Origin: an uncultured Bacteroides sp.
GTDB taxonomy: Bacteria; Bacteroidota; Bacteroidia; Bacteroidales; Bacteroidaceae
Direction: 5' to 3'
Length of the DNA: 64,000 nucleotides
Assembly (NCBI GenBank): GCA_947646015.1
Contig: CANSEY010000002.1
Span: 124,001 to 188,000, forward strand
Program-made: the position numbers and the translations under genes
Part shown: positions 8,200 through 18,243 of the stretch, in pieces
Position numbering within the stretch: the first letter of the stretch is position 1
Layout of the letters: every line of letters begins with the position of its first letter
The notes under the pieces: model-generated
Database searches by the model: none
Told to the model about the DNA's origin: nothing
What the model saw: the letters and a program-made list of their open reading frames with translations, nothing else

Positions 8200-9531
8200 A
8201 TGAAAAACACCAACCGTTCCATTCTCCATAAAGATGGAGTAAGTTATATCCTACCATTTATCTTAGTGACCTCTTGTTTTGCTCTATGGGGGTTTGCTAA
8301 CGATATTACCAATCCAATGGTGAAGGCTTTCTCGAAAATATTCCGTATGAGCGTCACTGATGGAGCACTAGTACAAGTCGCTTTTTACGGGGGATACTTT
8401 GCAATGGCCTTTCCTGCTGCAATGTTTATTCGCAAATACTCTTATAAAGCCGGTATCCTGTTGGGACTGGGGCTATATGCTTTGGGTGCCTTGCTGTTTT
8501 TCCCAGCAAAGATGACAGGCGATTATTACCCTTTTCTGCTCGCTTATTTTATTTTGACATGTGGACTCTCGTTTCTGGAAACAAGTGCTAATCCTTATAT
8601 ATTATCGATGGGTACAGAAGAGACGGCGACCCGACGATTGAATCTGGCGCAGTCGTTTAATCCGATGGGATCATTGCTCGGCATGTATGTTGCCATGAAT
8701 TTCATTCAGGCGCGTCTGAATCCTATGGATACGGTAGAACGCAGCCAATTGTCTCCGGCAGAGTTTGAAGTATTGAAAGAGTCGGATCTCTCTGTGTTGA
8801 TTGCTCCTTATCTGATTATAGGATTAGTAATTCTAGCGATGCTTTTTGTGATACGTGCCGTTAAAATGCCTAAGAATGGCGATAAGAACCATAATATTGA
8901 TTTTATACCCACATTGAAGCGTATCTTTAAAATTCCCCATTATAGAGAAGGAGTCATAGCACAATTTTTTTATGTAGGTGCACAGATTATGTGTTGGACT
9001 TTTGTTATCCAATATGGAACGCGCTTGTTTATGTCGCAGGGAATGGAGGAGAAGGCTGCTGAAGTGCTTTCCCAGGAATATAATATAATTGCTATGATTA
9101 TTTTTTGCATAAGCCGTTTCGTGTGTACATTTATTCTTCGCTACCTGAATCCGGGGATGCTTCTCAAGATTCTTGCGATTGCGGGTGGTGCTTTTACGTT
9201 AGGTGTGATTTTTTTGCAAGACATATGGGGATTGTATTGTTTAGTAGCTGTTTCGGCTTGTATGTCACTAATGTTTCCCACGATTTATGGCATTGCTCTT
9301 CGTGGTTTGGGTGATGATGCCAAATTTGGGGCTGCCGGTTTGATTATGGCAATTCTGGGAGGCTCTGTGTTGCCACCATTACAGGCTTGTATTATTGACC
9401 AACATACATTGTTGGGTATGCCTGCTGTAAACTTGTCTTTCATACTTCCTTTTATCTGTTTCGTAGTGATTATTATTTATGGACATCGTACGTGTGCACG
9501 TGTGAAGAAGATAAAAGCAGCACGAAAGTAA
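8200..9531 (+). CDS. fucP: L-fucose:H+ symporter, MFS family
   Basis: A 443-aa integral inner-membrane transporter with about 12 hydrophobic segments, close to E. coli FucP (438 aa). Family signatures: 'CFALWGFANDITNPMVKAF' in TM1, QVAFYGGYFAMAFPAA in TM2 (the Asn and Glu/Asp positions used for proton coupling and sugar recognition lie in these helices), 'FLETSANPYILSMG' and 'RLNLAQSFNPMGSLLG'. It imports fucose with protons and is the last structural gene of the fuc operon, 11 bp after fucK. Fourteen bp separate it from the next gene, so read-through is possible. Confidence 0.93.
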   Translation: MKNTNRSILHKDGVSYILPFILVTSCFALWGFANDITNPMVKAFSKIFRMSVTDGALVQVAFYGGYFAMAFPAAMFIRKYSYKAGILLGLGLYALGALLFFPAKMTGDYYPFLLAYFILTCGLSFLETSANPYILSMGTEETATRRLNLAQSFNPMGSLLGMYVAMNFIQARLNPMDTVERSQLSPAEFEVLKESDLSVLIAPYLIIGLVILAMLFVIRAVKMPKNGDKNHNIDFIPTLKRIFKIPHYREGVIAQFFYVGAQIMCWTFVIQYGTRLFMSQGMEEKAAEVLSQEYNIIAMIIFCISRFVCTFILRYLNPGMLLKILAIAGGAFTLGVIFLQDIWGLYCLVAVSACMSLMFPTIYGIALRGLGDDAKFGAAGLIMAILGGSVLPPLQACIIDQHTLLGMPAVNLSFILPFICFVVIIIYGHRTCARVKKIKAARK

Positions 9532-9544
9532 TATTGAGAATCGG

Positions 9545-10648
9545 ATGCGGTGTTTGACGATTCTTCTGGGCAACTGTTTTCTTCTGCTTGTGTCATTAGC
9601 CTCTTGCGGGAAAGTGTCATTAGCGGAAGAAGCAGTGTTTTCTATACCGGTGGATACGACATTTATGAGGCTTCGTCAATGGGAGTGGTATTGTCAGAAA
9701 CGGGCTGACAGTTGTCTGACAGAGAATAATTATCAGGGAGCTTTATCTTGGCTGGATTCCGCTCGTATCCAAGTGGAACATTACGGACGTCCTTATTATA
9801 TATTGGCACGCGGGGACGTATATTATTCCATCCATCAATATGATTCTGCCCGTCGTTATTTTAGTATGGCAGCCCATTCCATTCATCCACATATTGCTAT
9901 CGAAGCTTGGAGGAAACTTGCAGAACTGGAACTTATGGAAGGAAATGAGAAGCAAGGGTTCTATTCTACGCAGAAGGCAGATGCACTTTTCCGGGTGGAG
10001 ATAGGCCATGTGCAGAGTGATAACAGTGAAGCTCTATATCAGGAAGAGAGGTTGAAAAACGAGTTAAACCAATTGAAGATTGCCAAACAGAATAGGGAAA
10101 TTGCCATGTTAACTTTGAGCCTTTGTCTGATTATACTGATTGCTTTGTTTATTTTCTACCGGCAAAATAAGATAAAGCGTGAAAAAGAGCGTCTGCTTCT
10201 TGAAGAGAAAGCCAAGTTGGAGCAAGAGAACCAAATACTGAAACAAACTGAAGAGTTAAGTGCTTTGAGAGAAAAAGAGGCGGTTTTGCGAGAGTCTTTG
10301 TTCCGTAAGGTCGATGTTTTGCGTAAAATACCCTCCCTCAATGAAGAAGAACAGGAGAGTGGTGAACATCGCATAGCTTTGTCGGAAAGGGAGTGGGAGG
10401 AAATTCGTCAGACAGTGGATAATGCTTATGATGGGTTTTCACAACGGTTGCTTGCACGCTTTCCTTTGTTGACCTTAAAAGATATTTATTTCTGTTGTCT
10501 GGTGAAGATCAATGTCAGTATAAAGGACCTTTCCGATATTTATTGTATTAGTCGTACCTCGGTTAGTAAAAAGAAATTTCGCATCAAGCGAGAGAAGCTT
10601 GGAGCAGAGGATTCGGACTCTTTAGATGACTTTTTACGTGGTTTTTAG
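9545..10648 (+). CDS. Membrane TPR protein with C-terminal helix-turn-helix
   Basis: A 367-aa protein recognisable as the Bacteroides type of membrane TPR regulator. It begins with a signal or lipoprotein-like segment (LLLVSLASC), followed by TPR-like helices (about 45-160), one transmembrane helix (LTLSLCLIILIALFIFY, about 185-205), a charged coiled coil (about 207-250) and a C-terminal domain with a helix-turn-helix-like stretch 'SDIYCISRTSVSKKKFRIK' near residue 335. The topology suggests a sensor with periplasmic TPRs and a cytoplasmic DNA-binding tail. It is placed between fucP and two propeller lipoproteins; I infer it regulates the propeller genes rather than the fuc operon, which already has FucR. 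The ligand is unknown. Confidence 0.65.
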   Translation: MRCLTILLGNCFLLLVSLASCGKVSLAEEAVFSIPVDTTFMRLRQWEWYCQKRADSCLTENNYQGALSWLDSARIQVEHYGRPYYILARGDVYYSIHQYDSARRYFSMAAHSIHPHIAIEAWRKLAELELMEGNEKQGFYSTQKADALFRVEIGHVQSDNSEALYQEERLKNELNQLKIAKQNREIAMLTLSLCLIILIALFIFYRQNKIKREKERLLLEEKAKLEQENQILKQTEELSALREKEAVLRESLFRKVDVLRKIPSLNEEEQESGEHRIALSEREWEEIRQTVDNAYDGFSQRLLARFPLLTLKDIYFCCLVKINVSIKDLSDIYCISRTSVSKKKFRIKREKLGAEDSDSLDDFLRGF

Positions 10649-10818
10649 TTCTCGGAAACTTGTTTGTCCATGCTAATTTAAGAAATATTTTATATAATAT
10701 GTTGATATATAGTGTGGTAGCGTATCTCTTTTTGAAGTACTTTGTCTATATCCCTTTTTGTTTTTCCTCTGCCCGATGGTTAATTTTGCAATATCAAAAC
10801 TTTAAAAATGTACGTGAT

Positions 10819-11970
10819 ATGTTGAATCGACTGAACTATTTCATTATGTTGGCAGGGCTACTTGTTTTAGTAGCATGTTCGTCTAATTCCGGAAAACAGG
10901 TAGAGGTTGCAAATACTCCTTTTGTTTACGATGGATTAAAAGAGTATCCGGTAAAAGAGTTGAAACTGTCCGATCTGGCAGTTAGTGATTATGTGTTATT
11001 AAAAGACGATGAAAATTCATTGTTGGGTAGGTTACCGACAAATCCCTGTATGCAGGTCACTGAAGACCGGATTTATATTCAGGATGAAGAGCAACAGGCT
11101 ATATTTATTTTTGACCGTCAGGGAAATCCATTATTGCAAATGCGTCATAAAGGAGGTGGTCCTCAGGAATGGGCGTCTCTGAACTCTTTCTATGTGGACA
11201 GCCCTAATAAAGAAATTATAGTGTTGGACTGGGCTAAAAAGTTTATAGTTTATGATTTGAATGGGAAATTTAAACGAAGCTTCCCAACGCCTGGTTGCTC
11301 TTGGAAGTTTGCTAACTTGAATGATGAGGCCGTACTGATATATTGTCCTTTTACGAATCGTAATAATGGAGAGGCAGTTTGTATCCTTTCTAAAAAAGAT
11401 GGCAAAAAGTTGTATGTGTGTCCTATTACGATAGATAATTTTGTGTGGGATAGCGAGGGACGTATTGGCTATGAACCATTGAAGCCAGCTTATGGTGGGA
11501 TTTTATTTTCAGATTTATCATTGAAAGGCGTGTATTTTATTGATGCTGAAACATATGAAGTAAAACAGGTTATTGATGAAGTGACAGAATATAAATTTGA
11601 AAATGCAGAGTTCGTTAAGCTACATCCGGCGATCGATGCTAAAGATTATACTTTGTATACTACGCTCGGTACGAAATGGTTGACTCCAGATATGCCAATG
11701 AACTATTATTATTTTGATAAGAAGGAGCAAAAAATGTATACTTTGAAAAATGAAACCGGATGGGCTGTTTTAAAAGATGTCTGCAATGTACAGAGAACCC
11801 GTACAACGAATACTCCAGGTATCGGCATTGGTTATTATTGGCCTTCTACTATGAAAGGAGAGTCGATGCAAGCTGAAAAAGAGCAGTTTGACCCTCGTTT
11901 CCGGGCAATAATGGAATCTATACCTGAAGAAGGTAACCCTGTATTACAAATTATGAACTTCAATAAATGA
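10819..11970 (+). CDS. 6-bladed beta-propeller lipoprotein
   Basis: The frame is open from 10660, but the start is set at ATG 10819 because it yields a lipoprotein signal peptide with lipobox LVAC (MLNRLNYFIMLAGLLVLVAC), whereas the longer version puts another hydrophobic stretch in front. About 383 aa. The mature part contains propeller blade motifs such as 'IFIFDRQGNPLLQMRHKGGG' and 'FIVYDLNGKFKRSFPTPG' typical of Bacteroides 6-bladed propeller proteins. It is exported and lipid-anchored. Its stop overlaps the start of the next propeller gene by 4 bp (ATGA), so the two are made together. No function is established. Confidence 0.75.
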   Translation: MLNRLNYFIMLAGLLVLVACSSNSGKQVEVANTPFVYDGLKEYPVKELKLSDLAVSDYVLLKDDENSLLGRLPTNPCMQVTEDRIYIQDEEQQAIFIFDRQGNPLLQMRHKGGGPQEWASLNSFYVDSPNKEIIVLDWAKKFIVYDLNGKFKRSFPTPGCSWKFANLNDEAVLIYCPFTNRNNGEAVCILSKKDGKKLYVCPITIDNFVWDSEGRIGYEPLKPAYGGILFSDLSLKGVYFIDAETYEVKQVIDEVTEYKFENAEFVKLHPAIDAKDYTLYTTLGTKWLTPDMPMNYYYFDKKEQKMYTLKNETGWAVLKDVCNVQRTRTTNTPGIGIGYYWPSTMKGESMQAEKEQFDPRFRAIMESIPEEGNPVLQIMNFNK

Positions 11971-13184
11971 TGAAGTTGTTCCGCGAGATATTGATTATTT
12001 GTCTTCTTGGGAAGTTAATAGCTTGTTCGCCATTAGCTTCCGGGGAGATAAATGACGTTTGGGGACATAAACAAGTGGCTACGGTTGAAATGGCAGGCTC
12101 TGATAGCGTTTGGGTCTGCCACTTGTCTATGTTGAAGGATACGGTTACTGTACCTCTTAGTTATTTTGTCGAGGAGCTGGAAATGGTCAAACTTGATAAT
12201 CGGGATGCTGCATTGGTATCTTCTTCCAAAACAATTATTGGCAAACAATATATTTTAGTACATAAAATGGGGCATGTCCCTTTCAAACTTTTTACTAAAA
12301 GCGGGACTTATTTGAGGGATATCGGTTCCTTTGGTCAAGGTGCGGGTGAATATGGCTTAGCTTATGATGCACAGATGGATGAGGAGAATAACCGGTTTTA
12401 TGTGTTATGTTGGCAGGCCGACCATATCTTGGTATTCGATTTACAAGGAAATATACTTCAACCGATTCGATTGGCGCATTGGTCACCTAAAGGGGTATTT
12501 CATGTAGAAACGGAACGAGGACGAGTGCATGTTTGTGCTCTTTCTTTTAATCGTGACTTTGTAGGTGATAGGCATTCGCCTATGATTTGGACGCAAAGTT
12601 TGGATGGCAAGATTATAAAAGAACTTCCGGCAGGGTATTTGGCCGTGAATGATTATGGAAATGAAATCAAATCTCTAAATAATGGGACGGTGATGGACAT
12701 TGGTTTCTGGTTTGGAGGCCAATATCGTAACGATTCATTATATCACTATAATAACCAGGAGTTTAGGCTTGTTCCGCGTTTTACGCTTGATTATGGAGGA
12801 CATGAATTGACCCCACACAGCTTCGGAGAGTTGCCGAATCACTTCTGGGGAGAAATATCATATCCTGTAAGGCTAAGTCCACATTCGTCAACTACCACTC
12901 CTCCGGAATATTATATGGTTGATAAACATACTTTACGAGGCGCTTTTGTTGAAATATACAATGATTTCTTAGGGGGCATTCCTGCTGACTGGTTCTTTTC
13001 ATCTCATGACGGATATTATGTTTGGAATGTTGAACCTGTACGATTGAAGCAAATGGTTGAGGATCGTTTGTCTTCAGGTGAGATTGTCTCGGATTCGGAC
13101 CGAAGAAAGCTAACCGAACTGCTTAGGAGTACTAAAGAAAATGATAACAATTATATTTTCTATGGTCGATTGAAATGTAGATAG
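11967..13184 (+). CDS. 6-bladed beta-propeller lipoprotein
   Basis: A 405-aa paralogue of the preceding gene, translationally coupled to it by a 4-bp overlap. The signal peptide MMKLFREILIICLLGKLIAC ends in a lipobox (LIAC). Blade motifs include 'LFTKSGTYLRDIGSFGQGAG' and 'ILVFDLQGNILQPIRLAHW'. The Phe-Gly-Gln-Gly-Xaa-Gly-Glu element recurs in this family (compare WGQGPEE in the 188-1381 gene). It is likely a surface or periplasmic binding protein; partner and ligand unknown. No terminator is visible in the T-rich 40 bp downstream before the rimP promoter. Confidence 0.75.
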   Translation: MMKLFREILIICLLGKLIACSPLASGEINDVWGHKQVATVEMAGSDSVWVCHLSMLKDTVTVPLSYFVEELEMVKLDNRDAALVSSSKTIIGKQYILVHKMGHVPFKLFTKSGTYLRDIGSFGQGAGEYGLAYDAQMDEENNRFYVLCWQADHILVFDLQGNILQPIRLAHWSPKGVFHVETERGRVHVCALSFNRDFVGDRHSPMIWTQSLDGKIIKELPAGYLAVNDYGNEIKSLNNGTVMDIGFWFGGQYRNDSLYHYNNQEFRLVPRFTLDYGGHELTPHSFGELPNHFWGEISYPVRLSPHSSTTTPPEYYMVDKHTLRGAFVEIYNDFLGGIPADWFFSSHDGYYVWNVEPVRLKQMVEDRLSSGEIVSDSDRRKLTELLRSTKENDNNYIFYGRLKCR

Positions 13185-13225
13185 TTCCTGTTTTTTTCTT
13201 ATCATTTCTTTTTTTTCTCTAATAT

Positions 13226-13256
13226 TTTGTAGTCGAACAGATTATTTATATCTTTG
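13226..13256 (+). promoter_or_regulatory. Bacteroides-type promoter for rimP-nusA-infB
   Basis: TTTG at 13226-13229, 19-nt spacer, TATCTTTG at 13249-13256: an exact match to the Bacteroides -33/-7 consensus (TTTG and TAnnTTTG). It lies 66 bp upstream of rimP. Confidence 0.8.
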
Positions 13257-13280
13257 CACCCGAAACGGATGAAAGGTGGA

Positions 13281-13303
13281 GGGGCGATTAAGCTCCTTTT
13301 TTT
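13281..13303 (+). terminator. Possible transcription attenuator in the rimP leader
   Basis: GGGGC (13281-13285) and GCTCC (13292-13296) form a 5-bp stem with one G-U pair and a 6-nt loop, followed directly by seven T's. It lies in the 5' leader between the promoter and rimP, so it would act on the operon itself. The stem is short; strength uncertain. Confidence 0.45.
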
Positions 13304-13321
13304 GTTCTTAATAGTTAATCA

Positions 13322-13789
13322 ATGATAGAAAAAAGAACTGTTTGTCAGATTGTTGAAGAATGGCTGGAGGATAAAGACTATTTTCTGGTAGAAGTGACCG
13401 TCAGCCCTGATGACAAGATTGTGGTCGAAATTGACCATGCAGAAGGTGTTTGGATTGAAGACTGTGTGGAGTTGAGTCGCTTCATTGAGTCGAAACTGAA
13501 CCGTGAAGAGGAAGATTATGAGCTGGAAGTAGGTTCTGCCGGAATCGGACAGCCATTTAAAGTATTGCAACAGTACTATAACCACATCGGCCTGGAGGTG
13601 GAAGTGCTGACTAAAGGCGGACGCAAACTGAGCGGGGTCTTGAAAGATGCTGATGAAGAAAAGTTTGTTGTGACCGTACAAAAGAAAGTAAAACCCGAAG
13701 GAGCCAAACGTCCTCAATTGGTAGAAGAGGATGAAACCTTCACCTATGATGATATAAAATATACTAAATACTTAATTAGTTTTAAATAA
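13322..13789 (+). CDS. rimP: Ribosome maturation factor RimP
   Basis: A 155-aa cytoplasmic protein needed for 30S subunit maturation. The family pattern is clear: 'DDKIVVEIDHAEGVWIEDCV' (the conserved Asp-rich loop), 'SRFIESKLN', 'YELEVGSAGIGQPFK' and a C-terminal Sm-like beta domain ending in IKYTKYLISFK. Length and gene order (rimP-nusA-infB) match those of most bacteria. It is first in the operon behind the promoter at 13226-13256; nusA follows after 2 bp. Confidence 0.92.
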   Translation: MIEKRTVCQIVEEWLEDKDYFLVEVTVSPDDKIVVEIDHAEGVWIEDCVELSRFIESKLNREEEDYELEVGSAGIGQPFKVLQQYYNHIGLEVEVLTKGGRKLSGVLKDADEEKFVVTVQKKVKPEGAKRPQLVEEDETFTYDDIKYTKYLISFK

Positions 13790-13791
13790 TT

Positions 13792-15054
13792 ATGGCCAAG
13801 AAAGAAGAAACAATCAGCTTGATTGATACATTTTCGGAATTTAAGGAACTGAAGAATATCGATAGAACCACGATGGTAAGCGTGCTCGAAGAGTCGTTCC
13901 GCAGTGTGATCGCGAAAATGTTTGGCACTGATGAAAATTACGACGTAATTGTGAATCCGGATAAGGGTGACTTTGAAATATGGCGTAACCGTGAGGTAGT
14001 GGCAGACGAGGATTTGACTAACCCGAATATGCAAATTTCGTTGACTGAAGCACAAAAAATCGATGCTTCTTACGAAGTGGGTGAAGAAGTAACCGATGAA
14101 GTGATTTTCGCTAAGTTCGGTCGCCGTGCTATTTTGAATCTTCGTCAGACACTGGCTTCTAAAATTCTTGAGCTTGAAAAGGACAGTATTTATAATAAAT
14201 ACATTGATAAAGTAGGTACTATCATCAACGCAGAAGTATACCAGATCTGGAAAAAAGAGATGTTGTTGCTTGACGATGAAGGAAACGAGTTATTGTTGCC
14301 GAAAACAGAGCAGATACCAAGCGATTTTTATCGTAAAGGAGAAACTGCCCGTGCAGTGGTGGCACGCGTGGACAACAAAAACAACAATCCGAAAATTATC
14401 CTCTCGCGTACTTCTCCGGTTTTCCTGCAGCGCTTGTTCGAGATGGAAGTGCCTGAAATAAACGATGGCCTGATTACCATCAAAAAGATTGCCCGTATTC
14501 CCGGTGAACGTGCCAAGATTGCGGTAGAATCTTATGATGACAGAATTGACCCTGTAGGAGCCTGCGTAGGTGTAAAGGGAAGTCGTATTCATGGCATCGT
14601 ACGTGAACTTCGCAATGAAAACATTGATGTGATTAATTATACATCTAATATTTCATTGTTTATCCAGCGTGCTTTAAGCCCGGCTAAGATTTCTTCTATT
14701 CGTCTGAATGAAGAAGAACGTAAAGCAGAAGTATTCTTGAAACCGGAAGAAGTATCGTTGGCTATTGGTAAAGGCGGTTTGAATATTAAACTGGCCAGTA
14801 TGTTGACTGAGTACACCATTGATGTGTTCCGTGAGTTGGATGAAAACGCGCAGGATGAAGATATTTATTTGGACGAGTTCAGAGATGAAATCGACGGATG
14901 GGTGATCGATGCTATCAAGGCTATTGGCATTGATACGGCTAAGTCTGTATTGAATGCACCTCGCGAAATGCTGATTGAAAAAACGGATCTTGAAGAAGAA
15001 ACGGTGGACGAGGTATTACGCATTTTGAAATCGGAGTTTGAAGATAATGAATAA
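13792..15054 (+). CDS. nusA: Transcription elongation/termination factor NusA
   Basis: A 420-aa NusA. The N-terminal RNA-polymerase-binding domain (about 1-130) is followed by S1 (about 135-205, 'VGTIINAEVYQIWKKEM'), KH1 ('DPVGACVGVKGSRIHGIV', about 245-275) and KH2 ('EVSLAIGKGGLNIKLASML', about 320-340). It is shorter than E. coli NusA (495 aa); only one helix-hairpin-helix-like region remains at the C-terminus ('PREMLIEKTDLEEETVDEVL') instead of two acidic repeats, as usual outside gamma-proteobacteria. It binds RNA polymerase and nascent RNA and modulates pausing, and in other bacteria acts on its own operon, which makes the leader hairpin at 13281-13303 notable. Confidence 0.95.
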   Translation: MAKKEETISLIDTFSEFKELKNIDRTTMVSVLEESFRSVIAKMFGTDENYDVIVNPDKGDFEIWRNREVVADEDLTNPNMQISLTEAQKIDASYEVGEEVTDEVIFAKFGRRAILNLRQTLASKILELEKDSIYNKYIDKVGTIINAEVYQIWKKEMLLLDDEGNELLLPKTEQIPSDFYRKGETARAVVARVDNKNNNPKIILSRTSPVFLQRLFEMEVPEINDGLITIKKIARIPGERAKIAVESYDDRIDPVGACVGVKGSRIHGIVRELRNENIDVINYTSNISLFIQRALSPAKISSIRLNEEERKAEVFLKPEEVSLAIGKGGLNIKLASMLTEYTIDVFRELDENAQDEDIYLDEFRDEIDGWVIDAIKAIGIDTAKSVLNAPREMLIEKTDLEEETVDEVLRILKSEFEDNE

Positions 15055-15070
15055 TAGATCAATGCGATGA

Positions 15071-15126
15071 TGTGCCGATATGCCAATAAAAAGAAAGGGC
15101 GTATAGGAATTGGCACATTGGCATAT
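15071..15126 (+). other. Alternative stem-loops between nusA and infB
   Basis: ATATGCCAAT (15078-15087) is perfectly complementary to ATTGGCATAT (15117-15126). TGTGCC (15071-15076) can pair with GGCACA (15112-15117), and TGCCAAT (15081-15087) also with ATTGGCA (15109-15115). These pairings compete or cross. No T-run follows, so this is not an ordinary terminator; an RNA-processing or translation-control site is possible. Confidence 0.4.
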
Positions 15127-15174
15127 TGAACGATTATCAAATTATTCTTTCTCCATTATTCTTTAAATTAAAAT

Positions 15175-18100
15175 ATGACGATAAGGTTAAACAAAGTTAC
15201 AAGAGATTTAAATGTAGGAATCGCGACGGTAGTTGAGTTCTTGCAAAAGAAGGGGTATACCGTTGAGGCAAACCCGAATACGAAAATTACCGAGGAGCAG
15301 TATGCTATGCTCGTGAAAGAGTTCAGCACAGATAAGAACCTTAGACTTGAATCGGAACGTTTCATTCAGGAACGTCAAAACAAAGATCGCAACAAGGCAT
15401 CTGTTTCTATCGATGGTTATGATAAGAAGGAACCGGAGAAGACTGTTGCTGACGATGTGATTAAGACGGTCATTCCGGAAGATGTGCGTCCGAAGTTTAA
15501 ACCTGTCGGAAAAATTGATTTAGATAAACTGAACCGGAAGGTTGAGAAAGAACCGGTGAAAGAAGAGCCAAAACCACAACCTGTAGCTGCTGAGGAAAAG
15601 AAAGTAGCGGAAGAGGTTAAGCCTGTTGTAAACGAAGTGAAAAAAGAAGAAGTCACTGTGACTCCTGCTACTTCGGAACCGAAACCGGTGAAAGAAGAAC
15701 CGAAACCGGTGGTGGTTGAAAAGCCTGTTGAAACAGAAAAGAAAGTGGTTGAGGAAGTCAAGAAAGAAGAACCAAAAGTCGTGGTGTCTCCAGAAAAAAC
15801 AGAGAAGAAAGAAGAGAAACCGGTAGCAGAAGCACCGGTTACTCCAGTAGAGAAGGAAGAGGAGGGCGTATTTAAGATCCGTCCGACTGAGTTTGTATCT
15901 AAGATTAATGTTATCGGGCAGATTGACTTGGCTGCATTAAATCAGTCGACACGTCCGAAAAAGAAATCGAAAGAGGAAAAGCGGAAAGAGCGTGAAGAGA
16001 AGGAAAAGCTTCGTCAGGATCAGAAGAAACAGATGAAGGAAGCCATCATCAAGGAAATCCGTAAAGAAGATAGTAAACAAGCTAAGGTCGTTGGTAAGGA
16101 AAACCTTGATCCTAACGGTAAGAAGAAACGTAATCGCATCAACAATAATAAAGAAAAAGTAGATGTGAACAATGTTGCTTCTAATTTTGCACACCCTACT
16201 CCAAACAGTGAGCGTACGAATAATAACCGTGGAGGAAATCAACAAGGTGGCGGCGGACAGAATAGAAACCGTAATAACAATAATAAAGACCGCTTCAAAA
16301 AGCCTGTAGTAAAGCAGGAAGTAAGCGAAGAAGATGTAGCAAAGCAGGTTAAAGAAACGTTGGCTCGTCTGACAAGCAAAGGTAAGAACAAAGGTGCCAA
16401 ATATCGTAAAGAAAAACGTGACATGGCGTCCAACCGTATGCAGGAACTGGAAGATCAGGAAATGGCAGAAAGCAAGGTACTGAAACTGACAGAATTTGTG
16501 ACTGCTAATGAATTGGCAAGCATGATGAACGTATCTGTAAATCAGGTTATCGGAACTTGTATGAGCATTGGTATGATGGTTTCTATCAATCAGCGTCTGG
16601 ATGCAGAAACGATTAATCTTGTGGCTGAAGAATTTGGATTTAAGACTGAATATGTCAGTGCAGAAGTAGCCCAAGCCATTGTTGAAGAGGAAGATGCACC
16701 GGAAGATCTGGAACATCGTGCTCCGATTGTTACAGTCATGGGACACGTAGACCATGGTAAAACTTCGTTGCTTGACTACATTCGTAAAGCAAATGTAATT
16801 GCAGGTGAAGCCGGAGGTATCACACAGCATATTGGTGCATATCATGTTACATTGGAAGATGGACGTAAGATTACGTTCCTCGATACTCCGGGACATGAGG
16901 CATTTACTGCAATGCGTGCCCGTGGTGCAAAGGTGACCGATATCGCAATTATTATTGTAGCTGCCGATGATGATGTAATGCCCCAGACCAAAGAAGCCAT
17001 TAATCATGCAGCAGCGGCAGGTGTTCCTATCGTATTTGCTATTAATAAAATAGATAAGCCTCATGCTAATCCCGAGAAAATTAAAGAGACATTGGCTCAG
17101 ATGAATTATCTCGTAGAAGAGTGGGGTGGTAAATATCAGTCACAGGATATCTCGGCTAAGAAGGGTCTCGGAGTTCCTGAACTGATGGAGAAAGTACTTC
17201 TTGAAGCAGAAATGCTCGACTTAAAGGCAAATCCGAATCGTAATGCTACGGGTTCTATCATCGAATCAACTTTGGATAAGGGACGTGGATATGTTGCGAC
17301 TGTATTGGTCTCTAACGGTACGCTGAAGGTGGGTGATATTGTACTTGCCGGAACAAGCTACGGCCGTGTAAAAGCCATGTTCAATGAACGTAACCAGCGT
17401 GTAGCCCAGGCAGGGCCATCGGAACCGGTATTGATTCTGGGTTTGAATGGTGCTCCTGCTGCAGGTGATACTTTCCACGTGATTGAGACTGATCAGGAAG
17501 CCCGTGAGATTGCCAATAAACGTGAACAGTTACAGCGTGAACAGGGTCTGCGTACTCAGAAACTGTTGACACTGGATGAAGTGGGACGTCGTATTGCGCT
17601 AGGTAACTTCCAGGAACTGAACGTAATTGTGAAAGGTGACGTGGATGGCTCTATCGAGGCCTTGAGTGATTCGTTAATCAAGCTGTCTACCGAACAGATC
17701 CAGGTAAATGTGATCCATAAGGCTGTAGGTCAGATTTCGGAATCGGATGTGACATTAGCAGCTGCTTCGGATGCTATTATTATCGGATTCCAGGTACGTC
17801 CATCGGCTTCCGCACGTAAGTTTGCCGAACAGGAAGGTGTGGACATACGTTTGTACTCTGTTATCTATGCAGCTATCGAAGAGGTGAAGGCTGCTATGGA
17901 AGGTATGCTTGCTCCGGAAGTGAAAGAGGTAGTAACTGCTACTATCGAAGTGCGTGAGGTATTCCACATTACTAAGGTGGGTACAGTAGCCGGTGCTGTT
18001 GTGAAAGAGGGCAAGGTGAAACGTTCGGATAAGGCTCGCCTGATCCGTGATGGTATAGTAATCTTCTCAGGTTCCATCAATGCTTTGAAGCGCTTTAAAG

Positions 18101-18222
18101 ATGACGTGAAGGAAGTAGGTACAAACTTCGAATGTGGTATCAGTCTTGTTAACTACAACGATTTGAAGGTAGGTGATATGATTGAAACTTACGAAGAAGT
18201 AGAAGTGAAGCAAACTTTATAA
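15175..18222 (+). CDS. infB: Translation initiation factor IF-2
   Basis: A 1015-aa GTPase that places initiator fMet-tRNA on the 30S subunit. The N-terminal IF2_N segment (residues 1-60) is followed by a very long Lys/Glu/Pro/Val-rich linker (about 80-240) with repeated KEEPKPV-type units and an Asn/Gly-rich stretch around 350-365. A second IF2_N-like domain lies near 435-500. The G domain starts about residue 521: GHVDHGKTS (G1), DTPGHEAF (G3), NKIDKP (G4). Domains II-IV follow and end at VEVKQTL. The linker repeats are low-complexity protein and not mobile DNA. It is last in rimP-nusA-infB, 120 bp after nusA, with a terminator 22 bp after the stop. Confidence 0.97.
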   Translation: MTIRLNKVTRDLNVGIATVVEFLQKKGYTVEANPNTKITEEQYAMLVKEFSTDKNLRLESERFIQERQNKDRNKASVSIDGYDKKEPEKTVADDVIKTVIPEDVRPKFKPVGKIDLDKLNRKVEKEPVKEEPKPQPVAAEEKKVAEEVKPVVNEVKKEEVTVTPATSEPKPVKEEPKPVVVEKPVETEKKVVEEVKKEEPKVVVSPEKTEKKEEKPVAEAPVTPVEKEEEGVFKIRPTEFVSKINVIGQIDLAALNQSTRPKKKSKEEKRKEREEKEKLRQDQKKQMKEAIIKEIRKEDSKQAKVVGKENLDPNGKKKRNRINNNKEKVDVNNVASNFAHPTPNSERTNNNRGGNQQGGGGQNRNRNNNNKDRFKKPVVKQEVSEEDVAKQVKETLARLTSKGKNKGAKYRKEKRDMASNRMQELEDQEMAESKVLKLTEFVTANELASMMNVSVNQVIGTCMSIGMMVSINQRLDAETINLVAEEFGFKTEYVSAEVAQAIVEEEDAPEDLEHRAPIVTVMGHVDHGKTSLLDYIRKANVIAGEAGGITQHIGAYHVTLEDGRKITFLDTPGHEAFTAMRARGAKVTDIAIIIVAADDDVMPQTKEAINHAAAAGVPIVFAINKIDKPHANPEKIKETLAQMNYLVEEWGGKYQSQDISAKKGLGVPELMEKVLLEAEMLDLKANPNRNATGSIIESTLDKGRGYVATVLVSNGTLKVGDIVLAGTSYGRVKAMFNERNQRVAQAGPSEPVLILGLNGAPAAGDTFHVIETDQEAREIANKREQLQREQGLRTQKLLTLDEVGRRIALGNFQELNVIVKGDVDGSIEALSDSLIKLSTEQIQVNVIHKAVGQISESDVTLAAASDAIIIGFQVRPSASARKFAEQEGVDIRLYSVIYAAIEEVKAAMEGMLAPEVKEVVTATIEVREVFHITKVGTVAGAVVKEGKVKRSDKARLIRDGIVIFSGSINALKRFKDDVKEVGTNFECGISLVNYNDLKVGDMIETYEEVEVKQTL

Positions 18223-18243
18223 TTCTCACGAAACTGAAAATAT

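Noticed and set aside
15540-15850. Repeats in the infB linker as tandem repeat DNA or CRISPR
   Set aside because: Units are irregular in length and encode the Lys/Glu/Pro-rich linker of IF-2; no spacers.
15937-17064. 375-aa open frame on the minus strand opposite infB
   Set aside because: Lies wholly antisense to a clear IF-2 gene; Cys/Phe/Ile-rich translation is the usual shadow of Lys/Glu-rich coding DNA.
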